Below are positions 1 through 8,802 of a stretch of 64,000 nt of DNA, one piece after another (position 1 is the stretch's first letter; the number at the start of each line of letters is the position of its first letter). The notes beneath the pieces were generated by a model. The model was given only the letters and a program-made list of their open reading frames with translations. It was not told the DNA's origin and ran no database searches. Position numbers and translations under genes: made by a program. The stretch lies in NCBI GenBank assembly GCA_016220085.1, contig JACRIN010000016.1:1-64000 (forward strand). Reading direction: 5' to 3'. Source of the DNA: Planctomycetota bacterium (GTDB taxonomy: Bacteria; Planctomycetota; UBA1135; GCA-002686595).

Positions 1-217
1 ATCGAACAGGAACGTGTGAGGGCATGGCTCGTTCTGAGCTCAAACACCCGTTGCAACAAAGCACGATGCCTGCATCGCTGCCACTACCGAGAGGCCAAGA
101 AGTATGACACCGCTCAACAGCTCTGCCGTGATGAACTCCTTTCCCGTGACGAAGGGCGAGAGGACGGCGACGTTGCTCCGGTGGATGCATCGCAAGCACT
201 CGGGGGAGGTCATCGGT

Positions 218-250
218 AAGCCGTGTGTGGGAAAACCGCACGCACGGTTT
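218..250 (+). mobile_element. Group II intron domain V hairpin (intron 3' remnant)
   Basis: This 33-nt segment folds exactly like domain V, the catalytic hairpin of group II introns. A 9-bp lower stem pairs AAGCCGTGT with GCACGGTTT, including the conserved G-U pair and the AGC triad. A two-nucleotide AC bulge on the 3' side is followed by a 4-bp upper stem (GTGG/CCGC) and an A-rich GAAAA loop. No reverse transcriptase frame is visible in bases 1-217, and a clear domain VI with a branch-point adenosine is not evident between 251 and 304. It is therefore either the 3' end of an element lying mostly outside the window or a decayed relic. pdxA starts only about 55 bases downstream. Confidence 0.7.
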
Positions 251-304
251 GAACGGGGGCCGCAGGAAACGGAGCGCGCGCGCCGCCGCGCCTGAGGTCT
301 ACCA

Positions 305-1291
305 ATGACGCGCGCTTCGCGACCGTGGCTCGGCCTGACGCTCGGCGATCCCGCCGGGATCGGGCCCGAGGTCGTGCTCGCCGCGCTCCGCGATCCGGAG
401 GTCGCGCGCGAGGCCCGGCTCCTGTGCTGCGGACCCGCTCGGTTGCGCCCGGCGCACGTGCCGGAGCTCGCCGCGCCGACCCGCGACGCGCTCGCGGGCC
501 TCGACGGGCACGCCTGGCTCGCGACGCCCGCCGCCGACGGGATCGAGGTCGGCCGCGTCCAGCGCGCCGCCGGAGAAGCCGCGCTCGCGGCGCTGCGCGC
601 GGGCGTCGATCTCGCGTCGCGCGGCGTGGTCGATGCCCTGGTGACCGCGCCGGTGTCCAAGGAAGCGCTTCACCTCGCCGGCGAGCGCGTCGAAGGCCAG
701 ACCGAGCTGCTCGGACGCTGGGCCGGCGTCGAGCGCTACGAGATGGTCGCGGTCGCCGGGCCGTTGCGAGCGATGCTCTTGACGCGGCACATGCCGCTCG
801 CGAAGGCGCTCGCGGCGGTGACGCGCGAACGCGTGCTCGAGCATCTGCTGCTGTTCGACGAAACGCTGCGGCGCCTCGGTTTCGCGCGACCGAAGCTCGC
901 GCTCGCAGGCCTCAATCCGCACGCCGGGGAGCGGGGGATCCTCGGCACCGAGGAGCTCGAGCGTCTCGAGCCAGCGGTCGCCGACGCGCGCGAGAGCGGG
1001 CTCGACGTCGTCGGGCCGCTGTCGCCGGACACCGTCTTCCTGCAGGCCTTCCGCGGCGGGTTCGACGGCGTGCTCGCGCTCTACCACGACCAGGCCTTCA
1101 TCCCGGTCAAGCTCGCGGCGCCGGAGACGGGCCTGACCCTGATCGCGGGCCTGCCCTACCTTCGGATCTCTCCGGCCCACGGAACGGCGTTCGATATCGC
1201 GGGCAAGGGCGTCGCCTCGCCGAAGAATTTGATCGTCGCCGTGCGCCAAGCCGCCGAATGGGCGCGCGCCGGGCTCGTCACGCAGGGCTAG
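305..1291 (+). CDS. pdxA: 4-hydroxythreonine-4-phosphate dehydrogenase
   Basis: The 328-residue product is a full-length PdxA. This enzyme oxidises 4-phosphooxy-L-threonine with NAD in the DXP-dependent branch of vitamin B6 synthesis, in the cytoplasm. The start motif LTLGDPAGIGPEV (11-23), the VTAPVSKEAL segment (113-122) and the three metal-binding histidines are present: H162 (TRHMPL), H206 (GLNPHAGE) and H261 (YHDQ). The SPAHGTAFDIAG block (289-300) near the C-terminus is also typical. The ATG at 305 gives the usual N-terminus just before the first beta strand. It lies just after a group II intron relic and has no partner pathway gene in the window. Confidence 0.95.
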   Translation: MTRASRPWLGLTLGDPAGIGPEVVLAALRDPEVAREARLLCCGPARLRPAHVPELAAPTRDALAGLDGHAWLATPAADGIEVGRVQRAAGEAALAALRAGVDLASRGVVDALVTAPVSKEALHLAGERVEGQTELLGRWAGVERYEMVAVAGPLRAMLLTRHMPLAKALAAVTRERVLEHLLLFDETLRRLGFARPKLALAGLNPHAGERGILGTEELERLEPAVADARESGLDVVGPLSPDTVFLQAFRGGFDGVLALYHDQAFIPVKLAAPETGLTLIAGLPYLRISPAHGTAFDIAGKGVASPKNLIVAVRQAAEWARAGLVTQG

Positions 1292-1672
1292 ATCCGTCGA
1301 TCGCGGCCCCGCCCAGTGCCGACGCACGCGACGGCGCGTCGCTCGGCCGGCACCGCCGTACGTGATGGCGCGTCGCTCGACGCGACGACCGAGATCCGCG
1401 GCGACTCAGTGCCAGGCGGCCCCGGCGGCTCGGACGGCTCGGGCGGTTCGACCCAGGGCGAAGCGGAGCTGCGGACGAGCCCGACCCTCGTCGCGCAGCG
1501 ACCAATCGTGGTCACGGCGCGATCGGGGAGGTTCCGTTGCGCACGCGCCCGACGACGCACCTCGACGCCGCTGTGCGGCGCGCGTGCGCGCCCCGCAAAG
1601 GCGTCGACGGGCTCGGATCGATCGCCGTCGGCGATCCGACCTCGTTCGTGGGCGCGATGCAGCGCGGAGGCG
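1292..1672. other. Spacer between convergent pdxA and cytochrome genes
   Basis: No convincing gene is present in this 381-bp GC-rich spacer. Two copies of an 18-bp near-identical segment containing GGCGCGTCGCTCG lie at about 1329-1346 and 1363-1380. The first can form a small GCGAC/GTCGC stem. The genes on both sides end here, so the stems could act in transcription termination, but no U-tract follows. Confidence 0.4.
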
Positions 1673-4018
1673 TCACTCGATCGTGAACTCGAGCGCGTCC
1701 GACGGGTTGGTCCCGCCCAGGCTCGCTTGGTCGCGACTCCAGTACTGCGCCCACACCATCCGGCCCTGCACGAGCGTCGGGTCGACGCCCGACGCGATAC
1801 GCGTGTTGAAGTCGTACGTGTACACGCCGCTGCAGTCGTGGGTGGGCAACGCGGAGCCCCCTGAGTTCTGCGGCAGCGTGCGGATCACCGGCGGCGCCAC
1901 GCATTGCCAGCCCCCAAAGTAGGGCTGCGCGGAGGCGCCGTTGATTCCGTAGAACAAGAGCCCGTGGCGCTGATTCAGCTCCTGGTCCGCCCGGATCACG
2001 AAGCCGCTCGACAGTCCGACCGCGGGCACGCCGCTGCAAGACACAGCCGGCGTGCAGCCGAGCGAGTTCACTTTCGAAGTGCAATACACCGTCGGCGGCG
2101 TCCAATCCCAGCTCGCGGTCGCCATGACGTGCGGCGCGGCCATGCCGGTCGCGAGCCAAGCATCGAGGATCGCTTGGCCTGTCGCGGCGAGGTGCGCGAC
2201 CGAGCCGTCGTTCGCCAGCGCGAGGAACTGGACGTACTCCCAGCTCGTCGGCTGGTAGAGCAGCTCGATCGACGCGTGCACGGCGCCCGGCGGCGGCACG
2301 AGCTCGACGTCGTCGAAGTGCTCGAACTCGCCGCCCGGTCCCGGCGCGCCAGACTGTGTCGGCGGCACCGGCAGGATGTTGCGCGTGTGCGCGTCGTCGT
2401 AGCGCATGCGCCACGGCGGGATGCGGTTGTCCTTCACCATCGCGTTCGCGAGCGCGAAGTGAAACGAAGCGTGGGTGGTCCCCGGCGCCTGCGCGCCGAG
2501 ATCACCGAGCGTGTAGCTCGGCGCGCCCGTCACGCGGTCGTACTCGAGCACGAAGCCCGCGGCGATGCCGAGCGCGAGCAGTTGCTGCGCCCACTCGCTC
2601 GTCAAACCCATCTGCGCCTCCCAGATCCGCGTGTTCGGGGCTGACGGATCGAGGATCGTCTCGACCTGCAGGAACTGCGCCCCGACTTGCGCCGAGATCG
2701 TTCCGTACTCGCCGTCGGTGCGCATCAGCGCGCCGCCGAGGTCATGCCAGCGCACGCGGAGCCACATGCGCCGCCCCTCGGGATACCCCGAGATCAGCTT
2801 GTGGCCCGTGAGGTTCGTCACGCGCACCGTGCGGCCGCTCACCGTGAGCGACGCCGCGACATCGAGATTCCCGAGGGCCCGAGCGTTCGCCGCGGTCATG
2901 GCCGCCTTGTGCGTCGCGGTCAGGATATTGCCGTCGACCAGGCGACCCTGGTCGTTGAGCCACACCGTCGCGTCGTTGATCCAGTAATTGCCGCCGGTGA
3001 GATCGTGCGTCGCGAGGTCGGCATGCGAGACCGCGGCCGCCGGCGACGCGCCCTTGCCGGAGAGCGGCCGCATGTGGCACGTCTGGCAGGTGAAGAAGCG
3101 CTGCGTCCCGTCCTCGAAGTCGCCGGCCGGCGTCGAGGCGATCGCCTCCACGTACGCGCGCTCGATCGCGCCGGCGCGCAGATCGCTGGGCAGCGTCGCG
3201 TAGTTCCCCACGCGCACGCTCGCGAGCGGCGACGACTCGTGTTCGCTGAACGTGCGCTCGACGACGCCGTACGCATACGGGAAGTTGTTGAACGCGGCCT
3301 TGCCGGCGACCGGCGAGCCTGGCACGCCGCTGAAGCTGCCGGGCGCGAGCGGCGCCGTCGCGCCGTGGTTGTGCGCGAGGTCGCCGACGACCGGGTTCGA
3401 CACGTCGTGGCAGGTCCCACAGTGCTCGGTACTGCGCTGGTACGCGGAGCCGCGGAAGACGTGCGGCGGCGTCACGCCTGTGTAGTACGGGCCGAGGCGT
3501 TCGCTGTTGTACCAGAGGACCGACTCGCCCGCGCCGACGTACGCGTGCGGCGGCGACTGCTTGTCGTGGGCGAGGTACGGCGCGTACTGCACGCCGGGGT
3601 TCTCGCTGTTGTCGGGGTCGGTCGTGCGGTGACAGATGTGGCACGTCACGCCGTCGAAGTCGAACGTCGTGAGCGCCGAGCCGTCGCTCGGCGGCAGGTG
3701 GCCGCGGAAGAAGCCGAGCGGCGAGTGACAGCGCAGGCACAGGTCGCCGGCGCCGGGGAAGTCTTGTTCCGCGATCGCGGTCGCGGCGAAGAAGAGCGGG
3801 TCGCGCGTGGATTGCGCCATCGCCGAACCGGTCCAAGCGAAGCCCGGCTCCCGCGCCGGATCGAAGTTGAAGTGGCATTGCTCGCAGTGCGGCGAGCCGT
3901 CGAACATGATCGCCTGCTTCGGCTGCGTGCCCGGCAACTGAACGTCCGTCGGAACCTGCGCGACGCTCGTCGTCGCCATGACCGCCACCATCAAAGCGGC
4001 TGTGCTGATCGCCCGCAT
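1673..4018 (-). CDS. Secreted five-haem cytochrome c with planctomycetal C-terminal domain
   Basis: The 781-residue protein begins with a signal peptide (residues 1-20, ending TSVAQ) and carries five CXXCH haem c attachment motifs, at residues 45-49, 94-98, 126-130, 200-204 and 311-315. The N-terminal part resembles multihaem cytochrome c family proteins used for periplasmic electron transfer; the exact partner is not identifiable. Residues 320-640 look like beta-rich modules with no recognisable enzyme motif. From about residue 644 it has a domain beginning YCTSKVNSLGC and ending DALEFTIE, with conserved cysteines and a DCSGVY core. A related domain closes the protein at 30604-31881. Haem attachment implies export by Sec and maturation in the periplasm or paryphoplasm. 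Confidence 0.85.
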   Translation of the reverse strand: MRAISTAALMVAVMATTSVAQVPTDVQLPGTQPKQAIMFDGSPHCEQCHFNFDPAREPGFAWTGSAMAQSTRDPLFFAATAIAEQDFPGAGDLCLRCHSPLGFFRGHLPPSDGSALTTFDFDGVTCHICHRTTDPDNSENPGVQYAPYLAHDKQSPPHAYVGAGESVLWYNSERLGPYYTGVTPPHVFRGSAYQRSTEHCGTCHDVSNPVVGDLAHNHGATAPLAPGSFSGVPGSPVAGKAAFNNFPYAYGVVERTFSEHESSPLASVRVGNYATLPSDLRAGAIERAYVEAIASTPAGDFEDGTQRFFTCQTCHMRPLSGKGASPAAAVSHADLATHDLTGGNYWINDATVWLNDQGRLVDGNILTATHKAAMTAANARALGNLDVAASLTVSGRTVRVTNLTGHKLISGYPEGRRMWLRVRWHDLGGALMRTDGEYGTISAQVGAQFLQVETILDPSAPNTRIWEAQMGLTSEWAQQLLALGIAAGFVLEYDRVTGAPSYTLGDLGAQAPGTTHASFHFALANAMVKDNRIPPWRMRYDDAHTRNILPVPPTQSGAPGPGGEFEHFDDVELVPPPGAVHASIELLYQPTSWEYVQFLALANDGSVAHLAATGQAILDAWLATGMAAPHVMATASWDWTPPTVYCTSKVNSLGCTPAVSCSGVPAVGLSSGFVIRADQELNQRHGLLFYGINGASAQPYFGGWQCVAPPVIRTLPQNSGGSALPTHDCSGVYTYDFNTRIASGVDPTLVQGRMVWAQYWSRDQASLGGTNPSDALEFTIE

Positions 4019-4888
4019 GACTTACCTCCGTGGGGCGCCGGCGCGAATCGATTCACGACGTCTCGGCGTGAGACGTCCACTTCCCTTCAGGATCCCTCGC
4101 GCGCGAGAACGCTGCGTGGAGTTCTTCGCCGAAGGTGCTCGACGACAAGTCGGTAGGAGCGTTCTCCCACGCACATCAAGGCACGGAGAATCCCGCGGCA
4201 CGCGCTCGCTCGGTGCGTCACGAAACCGACCGCGCCCGCGCGGCGGACTGCGCTCGGGCGCTCGGGAAGGCGGCTCCGCCATGCGCTCTTCGCGGCTGCA
4301 CCTGCACGTGCCCGGGCTCGACGTGCTACGCAGCCCGTAGACCACGTGACGCGGCGGGCGCGTGACCGTGCTTCGCCTCGGACTCCGTCTGGGACTCCTC
4401 CGGAGTCGACGTGCAGCTCTCGCTGCTCCCGGTCCGGCCCGTCCCGAAACGTGAACGCCATGCCGCAGCACCCACCGCCGCTCCGCGAGCCGCATCCGAC
4501 GAAGAACGCCGTGATCGCGAGTGCGAGGGACGCCGCGAGCCGATCGAGCGACGTCACGCCATCCACCCCGCGCCGACCGCCGAGCAGGTGGATATCCCGA
4601 GCGAACGACCTGCCGTGGGGCGGACTCAGTTTGCGGTCGGGCTTTCGCCGCAGCAGGAGACGGAGACGATGCCTTCGCTCGCGACTCCGACTCGGCGATC
4701 CGCCCGCCGAGCCGCCCAATGCACCCCGCGGGGCCGGGCTCCGATCGCACACGCCGTTCGCGGCCGCGCCAAAGTCGCGACGCTCCAGCCTGGCCCCGTC
4801 TCTCCCGTTCGGGGTAGATTAGAATCCCGGACCCTCTGCGAAGCCTCGTCCCCGAGCCACACCCCGATCCCCACCCAGGACCGACCGA
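4019..4888. other. 870-bp spacer upstream of cytochrome and radical SAM genes
   Basis: This divergent spacer must hold the promoters of the cytochrome gene (minus strand) and the radical SAM gene (plus strand). I see no tRNA, clear promoter or convincing conserved gene in it. One minus-strand frame encodes a lipoprotein-like leader and is listed separately with low confidence. The long minus-strand open frame running on through the radical SAM gene is a GC-bias shadow. Confidence 0.5.
4087..4566 (-). CDS. Possible small lipoprotein, uncertain
   Basis: A GTG at 4566 opens a 159-codon frame whose first residues, after VDGVTSLDR, read LAASLALAITAFFVGCG. This is a plausible hydrophobic leader with a lipobox-like cysteine, followed by a Gly/Cys-rich patch (GSRSGGGCCG). 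Beyond about residue 60 the translation turns arginine-rich and looks like non-coding GC-rich DNA, so the gene may be frameshifted, decayed or not a gene at all. No ribosome binding site is obvious. No family is recognised. Confidence 0.2.
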   Translation of the reverse strand: MDGVTSLDRLAASLALAITAFFVGCGSRSGGGCCGMAFTFRDGPDREQRELHVDSGGVPDGVRGEARSRARRVTWSTGCVARRARARAGAAAKSAWRSRLPERPSAVRRAGAVGFVTHRASACRGILRALMCVGERSYRLVVEHLRRRTPRSVLAREGS

Positions 4889-6523
4889 ATGAGTCGCAAG
4901 AAGATCGTTCTCTACCAGCCCCAGCAAGTCGACCGCGGCATCGGTCCGCGCTGCTCCGGCGACATGCTGCCGCTCGAGATGCTCTGCATCTCCTCGCTGC
5001 TCGTGCGCGAGGGCTACGAGATCCAGATCATCGATGCCAACCTCTACGACGAGGAAGAGGGACATCGGCGGGCGGTCGAGGCTTGCGAGGGCGCGTTGCT
5101 CTACGCGACCAGCGGGATCCTCGGTTACATGGTGACCGACGGCTTCAACTGCTCGACCAAGGTCAAGGCGGAGCACCCGAAGCTCCCGATGATCATCGGC
5201 GGCTGGTTCGCATCGGTGCGGCCGGACCTGCAGCTCGGCACCGGGCTCTACGACGCCGTGGTGCTCGCCCAGGGCGAATTCAGCTTCTACGAGGTCGTCA
5301 AGGCGATCGAGTCGGGCACCAAGTTCGACGACATCGCCGGCCTCGCGCTCTGGCGCGACGGTCAGGTCTTCAAGACCGAGAAGCGGCCAGTGGTCGGTTG
5401 GGAGAAGCTCCCGAACCTGCCGTGGCACCTGATCGACATCGAGCCGTATCGCGAGATGCAGCTGCGCTCGGACAGCCACAGGCAGATCCTGCGGATGCCG
5501 ACGCCGCCGGCGATCGGCTCGCGCAAGCCGTACTTCGGCATCACGTACTTCTCGAGCTACGGTTGCCCCGAGCCGTGCACGTTCTGCTGCTCGCCGATCG
5601 TCACCGATCGCCGCTGGAAGGCGATGCCGGCCGATCGCATGCTCGACGACCTCGCCGACTTGAAGGAGCGCTGGAACTTCGACGTCGTGCGCTTCCACGA
5701 CGCGAACTTCGGCGTGATGCAGAAGCGCGTGAAGGAGTTCGCAGACGGGATGCTCAGCCGGAACCTCAAGTTCCACTGGAACGCGTTCCTCGAGACGCAC
5801 TCGATCCTCTCGTACAAGCCCGAGGTGCTCGACGCGCTCGCCGCGAGCGGCCTCTACATCGCCGAGATCGGCGCCGAGGCCGGCACCGATCAGATGATGT
5901 CGAAGATCGGCAAGCCGATCAGCGGTGACGACAACATCAACGCCGCCGTCGAGATGGACAAGCGCGGCGTGTGCTCGTCGGTGACGTACATCATCGGCTA
6001 CCCGGGCGAGCAGCCCGACTCGATGATCGCGACGATCGACCAGTGCCGTCGCCTGCACGTCGCCGCGCCGCTCGCGCGACCGACCGTGTGGCCGTACCGC
6101 CCGATCCCGGGCACGGTGATGTGGGACCAAGCGGTGTCGATGGGCTACCGACCGCCGCAGGCGATCAAGGAGTGGGGCTCGATTGGCGAGTACCACCTCG
6201 AAGAGACGTGGCCGGGCAAGATCCCGCCGCACGTCGCCGAGCGCCGCAAGCTCTACCAGCACTTCGTCACGCTCTCCTACGGTCTCGCTCGCGGCAAGAT
6301 CGGCTGGTGGGAGAAGCGCGCGGAGAAGCGGCTGCGCGAGAACAACTTCAAGGGCGCGCTCTGGGAAGCGCGCGCGTTCGACGTCTTCAACCGAGTCGAG
6401 AAGAAGCTGCGTCCGCGCGAAGAGGTCAGCCGTTCGTGGGTCGACCCGGGACACAAGACCGGCACCGCCGGCAACGCGGCGTCGAAGAGCTCGAAGGCGA
6501 TGACCGGCGCGACTCACGGCTGA
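4889..6523 (+). CDS. B12-binding-domain radical SAM protein
   Basis: The 544-residue cytoplasmic protein has an N-terminal cobalamin-binding-like Rossmann domain (about 1-165). The radical SAM core starts near 215 with the [4Fe-4S] triad C226-x3-C230-x2-C233 in the context SSYGCPEPCTFC. In the first domain the strand IIDANLYDE lacks the DxHxxG histidine, so any cobalamin would bind base-off without a protein histidine ligand; GGWFASVRPD matches the second conserved loop. Later blocks ETHSIL, EIGAEAGTD and YIIGYPGE fit this family, which includes methyltransferases and ring-modifying enzymes of lipid and secondary metabolism. The substrate cannot be deduced. The tail (about 520-544) is low complexity. 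An AGGA lies about 9 bases before the ATG. Confidence 0.88.
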   Translation: MSRKKIVLYQPQQVDRGIGPRCSGDMLPLEMLCISSLLVREGYEIQIIDANLYDEEEGHRRAVEACEGALLYATSGILGYMVTDGFNCSTKVKAEHPKLPMIIGGWFASVRPDLQLGTGLYDAVVLAQGEFSFYEVVKAIESGTKFDDIAGLALWRDGQVFKTEKRPVVGWEKLPNLPWHLIDIEPYREMQLRSDSHRQILRMPTPPAIGSRKPYFGITYFSSYGCPEPCTFCCSPIVTDRRWKAMPADRMLDDLADLKERWNFDVVRFHDANFGVMQKRVKEFADGMLSRNLKFHWNAFLETHSILSYKPEVLDALAASGLYIAEIGAEAGTDQMMSKIGKPISGDDNINAAVEMDKRGVCSSVTYIIGYPGEQPDSMIATIDQCRRLHVAAPLARPTVWPYRPIPGTVMWDQAVSMGYRPPQAIKEWGSIGEYHLEETWPGKIPPHVAERRKLYQHFVTLSYGLARGKIGWWEKRAEKRLRENNFKGALWEARAFDVFNRVEKKLRPREEVSRSWVDPGHKTGTAGNAASKSSKAMTGATHG

Positions 6524-6541
6524 ACGGAACCCGACCGCCAC

Positions 6542-6645
6542 GGCGCGCCTCGTCCAACGAGTGCGCGCCGGTCGGCCACCGCGCGACGCGTCCCACGCGT
6601 GCGCGTCGGTCCGCTGCGGCGCGCCTCGTCCGACGGGTGCGCGCC
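6542..6645. repeat. Two copies of a strong hairpin after the radical SAM gene
   Basis: Two 35-bp near-identical segments start at 6541 and 6617. Each forms a long stem: GGCGCGC pairs with GCGCGCC, and inside it CTCGT pairs with ACGAG in copy one (6542-6569) or CTCGTC with GACGGG in copy two (6618-6645). The differences between copies keep the stem paired, one through a G-U pair. They sit between the radical SAM stop and the next start and could be transcript 3'-end structures, although no U-tract follows. Confidence 0.6.
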
Positions 6646-6671
6646 GGCCGGGCGGCGAGTAGAGTTCCCGC

Positions 6672-8777
6672 GTGACCGCCGATCCCGTGACGTCGCCCGC
6701 GGCCCCCGCGGGGTTGCTCGCCCGCCGTTGGTTGCTCGTCGCGCTCTGGGCGACCGCTTCCGCAGTCGGCTGGGGCGCCGTGGTCGGCCTCAGGCGCGGA
6801 TCGGCCGAGGTCGCCGCGCAGGGCTATGGCGACCTCGACTTCGCTCGCGGCCGCGAAGTCGCGCTCGTCTCGGCGACCGACCACGGTGCGCTCGGCGGGC
6901 TCCACGCGGTGCTGCCGTGGACCGTCGGCGCGCTCGTGTTGCTGCTGGTTTCGCGGCGCGCGCGCGAGCTCGTTCGTCCGTCGCGGCTCGTCGAGTTGCT
7001 CGCCGATCCGACCGCGCGGTTGCAGGCGCAAGTCGCGTGGGCGCTGATCCTCGGCGCGGGCAGTTACGCGCTCGCCGCGAGGCAGGAGAACGTGTTGACG
7101 GCGGAGCTGACGTGGCTCGGCGCGTTGATCGCGGGCTCGTGCTTCGCGCTCGAGGTCGTCGGACGCAGGCTCGCGTCGCTCGCGAGGCGCGACGAGCCGC
7201 GGCTCGTCGCGAACGTCGCCGCGTCTTGCGCGGTGCTCGCGCCGCTCTGCCTGGTGCTCTTCGAGGTCGATCGGCGCCGCGTCTATCGGCCGACGGCGGT
7301 CGACACACTGATCGCCAACACGGTGGTCGCGGGGCTCGCGATGGTCGCGTTCGTCGTCGTGCGTCGCGCCGTGCTCGTCGGGCGCGTGCCGACGGTGGTG
7401 CGCGCCGCGTGCGTCGTGCTCGCGCTCTTCGCGGCGACGCCGTTCGCCGTCCGGCCCTGGGCCGCGGCGCCGGAACGGCCAGGTCTCGCGTCCGTGCGGA
7501 ACCACAACGTCGTCGTGCTCGGCATCGACACGCTGCGCGCCGATCACACGACGCTGCTCGAGCCCAAGCCCGGCGAGCGCGACCTGACGCCGAACCTGCG
7601 CGCGCTCGCGCGCCGCGGCACGGTCTTCACGAACGCGATCTCGCAGTCGCCGTGGACGATGCCCGCGTTCGCGTCGATCGTCACCGGCAAGTACCCGCTC
7701 CAGCACGGCGCGGTCTCGCTGAGCGGCAAGCTGCGCGCGCGCGAGGTGACGCTCGCCGAGATCCTGCGCGAAACCGGCCGCGCGACCGGCGGCTTCGTCA
7801 GCCACGACTACGTCGACCACAAGCACGGCTTCGCGCAGGGCTTCGACGAGTACGACGACTCGTGGGCGCAAGGGCACACGGCGATCAGCTCCGCCGCGAT
7901 CACCGATTTCGCGCTCGATTTCGTCGCGCGCCACGCCGATCGGCCGTTCTTCCTCTTCACGCACTACTTCGATCCGCACTACGAGTACCGCGATCACGCG
8001 GAGTGGGATTTCGCCGACGGCTACGACGGCTGGCTGAAGACGCAGTTCGACTTCGAGAACCTGGTGACCAACCGTCACTTGCTCGGCCCGGCGGAGCTCG
8101 CGTACACGCGCGACCTCTACGACGAGGAGATCGCGTACACCGATCGCGAACTCGGCCGGCTCGTCGCGGACTTCGAACGGCGCGGGCTCTTGGCGTCGAC
8201 TGTCTTCGTGCTCGTCGCCGACCACGGCGAGGAGTTCATGGAGCACGGCAACATTGGTCACACGACGACGCTTTTCGACGAGCTCGTGCACGTCCCGCTC
8301 GCGGTCGTCGTGCCCGGTGGCGAGGCGGGGCTCGTCGTCGCCGACACGGTCGAGACGCGGCGCGTGTTCTCGACGGTGCTCGAGGCGATCGGCTCGGACT
8401 TCGGCGCGCTGGAACGGCCCAAGGGACTGCTCGCGCCGAGCGGCGAGACGCCGGCGGCGGGGCACGTCGCGTACTCGATGCTGTGGCTGCCCGACGCGCA
8501 GCCGCGCTGGGGCAAGCGTTTCCAGCTCGCTTCGCTGCGCAGCGATCACTGGAAGCTCGTCCGCGACTTGACGCGCGGGGTCGACCTGTTGTTCGACCTT
8601 TCCGCGGATCCGCGCGAGCTACGCGACGTGTCGAAGACCGAGGCGAAGAGGCTCGAGGAGCTCTCGCTCGCGCTCGACGCATGGGTCGCCGAGATGCAGA
8701 AGAGCGCGGGCGACGTGCCGATGGTCGAGATCGACGACGCGTTGCGCGAGCGCTTGCACGCACTCGGCTACATGTGA
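6672..8777 (+). CDS. Membrane-anchored sulfatase-fold hydrolase (Thr at catalytic position)
   Basis: The 701-residue protein starts with GTG at 6672. About 275 residues form several transmembrane helices, and an alkaline-phosphatase-superfamily domain follows from VVVLGIDTLRADH. The position that is a formylglycine cysteine in true sulfatases is Thr329 (WTMPAFASIVTGKYP), so oxidation to formylglycine is not possible. The metal motif VADHGEEFMEHG and the C-terminal LHALGYM are present. Families with Ser or Thr here act on phosphate esters or transfer phospho groups, so a phosphodiesterase or phosphoethanolamine-transferase-like role is possible. Two similar proteins are encoded at 8991-10850 and 33356-35473. 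The active site is expected on the outer face of the cytoplasmic membrane. Confidence 0.82.
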   Translation: MTADPVTSPAAPAGLLARRWLLVALWATASAVGWGAVVGLRRGSAEVAAQGYGDLDFARGREVALVSATDHGALGGLHAVLPWTVGALVLLLVSRRARELVRPSRLVELLADPTARLQAQVAWALILGAGSYALAARQENVLTAELTWLGALIAGSCFALEVVGRRLASLARRDEPRLVANVAASCAVLAPLCLVLFEVDRRRVYRPTAVDTLIANTVVAGLAMVAFVVVRRAVLVGRVPTVVRAACVVLALFAATPFAVRPWAAAPERPGLASVRNHNVVVLGIDTLRADHTTLLEPKPGERDLTPNLRALARRGTVFTNAISQSPWTMPAFASIVTGKYPLQHGAVSLSGKLRAREVTLAEILRETGRATGGFVSHDYVDHKHGFAQGFDEYDDSWAQGHTAISSAAITDFALDFVARHADRPFFLFTHYFDPHYEYRDHAEWDFADGYDGWLKTQFDFENLVTNRHLLGPAELAYTRDLYDEEIAYTDRELGRLVADFERRGLLASTVFVLVADHGEEFMEHGNIGHTTTLFDELVHVPLAVVVPGGEAGLVVADTVETRRVFSTVLEAIGSDFGALERPKGLLAPSGETPAAGHVAYSMLWLPDAQPRWGKRFQLASLRSDHWKLVRDLTRGVDLLFDLSADPRELRDVSKTEAKRLEELSLALDAWVAEMQKSAGDVPMVEIDDALRERLHALGYM

Positions 8778-8802
8778 GCCGTGGGGCGCTCGCCGCGCGA
8801 CG

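Noticed and set aside
104..295. Short plus-strand frame across the group II intron hairpin
   Set aside because: It reads through domain V (GKPHARFERG is the hairpin in translation), so it is structural RNA, not protein.
299..1327. Long minus-strand open frame opposite pdxA
   Set aside because: GC-rich codon bias keeps antisense frames open. The translation is arginine/glycine-rich with no domain, while the plus frame is a full PdxA.
4022..6541. 839-codon minus-strand open frame opposite the radical SAM gene
   Set aside because: No domain or start signal is visible. It is the antisense of a strongly coding frame.
6672..8777. Formylglycine-dependent sulfatase
   Set aside because: The modified cysteine or serine position is threonine in all three copies.
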